NCBI RefSeq assembly: GCF_000376945.1
Contig: NZ_AQXU01000020.1
Coordinates: 146,823-210,822 of the forward strand
DNA: 64,000 bases
Direction: 5' to 3'
Source: Leeia oryzae DSM 17879
GTDB lineage: Bacteria > Pseudomonadota > Gammaproteobacteria > Burkholderiales > Leeiaceae
Positions within the stretch are counted from its first letter, which is position 1, and each line of letters starts with the position of its first letter. The notes below the pieces were generated by a model. It was not told the DNA's origin. It worked only from the letters and a program-made list of their open reading frames with translations, and did not search any database. Shown in pieces: positions 63,937-64,000 of the stretch. A program made the translations under genes and the position numbers.

Positions 63937-64000
63937 GTGCCCGGCAGTGTCCTACTTTCACAAGCGCAATGCTCACTATCATCGGCGCTACGTCGTTTCA
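63937..64000 (-). rRNA. rrf: 5S ribosomal RNA, 3' half (cut by the window edge)
   Basis: The reverse complement reads TGAAACGACGTAGCGCCGAT at the edge, then GATAGTG..., GTGAAAGTAGGACACTGCCGGGCA, matching the 3' half of a bacterial 5S rRNA. It is transcribed on the minus strand, so the 23S and 16S genes should lie beyond the right edge. The exact 3' end is uncertain by a few bases. Confidence 0.9.

Noticed and set aside
1..64000. CRISPR arrays, insertion sequences, prophage, attachment sites, tRNA genes
   Set aside because: No regularly spaced repeats, transposase or integrase genes, or cloverleaf sequences were recognised on either strand.

Overview
The window is chromosomal DNA of a betaproteobacterium, most likely of the order Neisseriales (Chromobacteriaceae-like). 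The pointers are earP next to efp with an arginine at EF-P position 32, a PhaR/phasin/PhaC polyhydroxyalkanoate locus, FliW, DUF3579, and the fmdB-DUF502-aspS gene string. This placement is inference from gene content; no species is recognised. Coding density is high and nearly everything is core metabolism. No phage, insertion sequence, CRISPR array or tRNA gene was seen.

Layout, left to right. 1-2.5 kb: start of accA (minus, cut by the edge), fliW (minus), earP and efp (plus). 2.6-7.2 kb: mmsA and an omega-amino acid:pyruvate aminotransferase (minus) face a MocR-type regulator (plus), a probable beta-alanine/malonate semialdehyde catabolic unit. 7.4-15.4 kb: glutathione transferase, DUF3579, RidA, typA, an orphan branched-chain amino acid binding protein, DUF1993, ppa and rimO. 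15.5-19.9 kb: polyhydroxyalkanoate locus, with phaR and a phasin divergent, then a thiolase and phaC. 20.3-26.7 kb: a small membrane protein, pgeF, rluD, bamD, a NadR-like ATPase coupled to a 7Fe ferredoxin, trxA, rho and rpmE.

26.9-41 kb: an ArnT-like membrane glycosyltransferase with an internal run of nine G; a tetR-adaptor-RND efflux operon; a PAS-GGDEF protein; a TauE/SafE permease with cysH; a FixJ-type two-component pair; and an unrecognised 361-residue protein. 41.3-50.5 kb: a GntR/FCD regulator; a LacI regulator with a mannose-isomerase-like epimerase and a PfkB sugar kinase; DUF523 with a phosphofructokinase; a TauE permease divergent from an AraC regulator; a GAF protein; and queF. 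50.7-59.3 kb: a complete Entner-Doudoroff locus, zwf-pgl-glk-hexR-pgi (minus) divergent from edd-eda (plus), with two HexR-like operators between zwf and edd. 59.4-64 kb: fmdB, a DUF502 membrane protein, aspS, a DeoR regulator, a HugZ-like protein, and the 3' end of a 5S rRNA on the minus strand, the tail of an rRNA operon that continues past the right edge.

How the genes fit together. Mannose could be isomerised to fructose and phosphorylated to fructose 6-phosphate. Glucose enters through Glk. Pgi joins the two pools, and Zwf/Pgl/Edd/Eda take carbon to pyruvate and glyceraldehyde 3-phosphate under HexR. Surplus acetyl-CoA can be stored as polyhydroxyalkanoate through the thiolase and PhaC, although phaB is not in the window. 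The best leads are regulatory or structural: a 31-bp perfect palindrome beside a consensus promoter at phaP, the G9 tract in a glycosyltransferase, a TetR protein with two HTH segments, a NadR-like kinase with an unassigned N-terminal domain, and a set of unusually long palindromic terminators between convergent genes.
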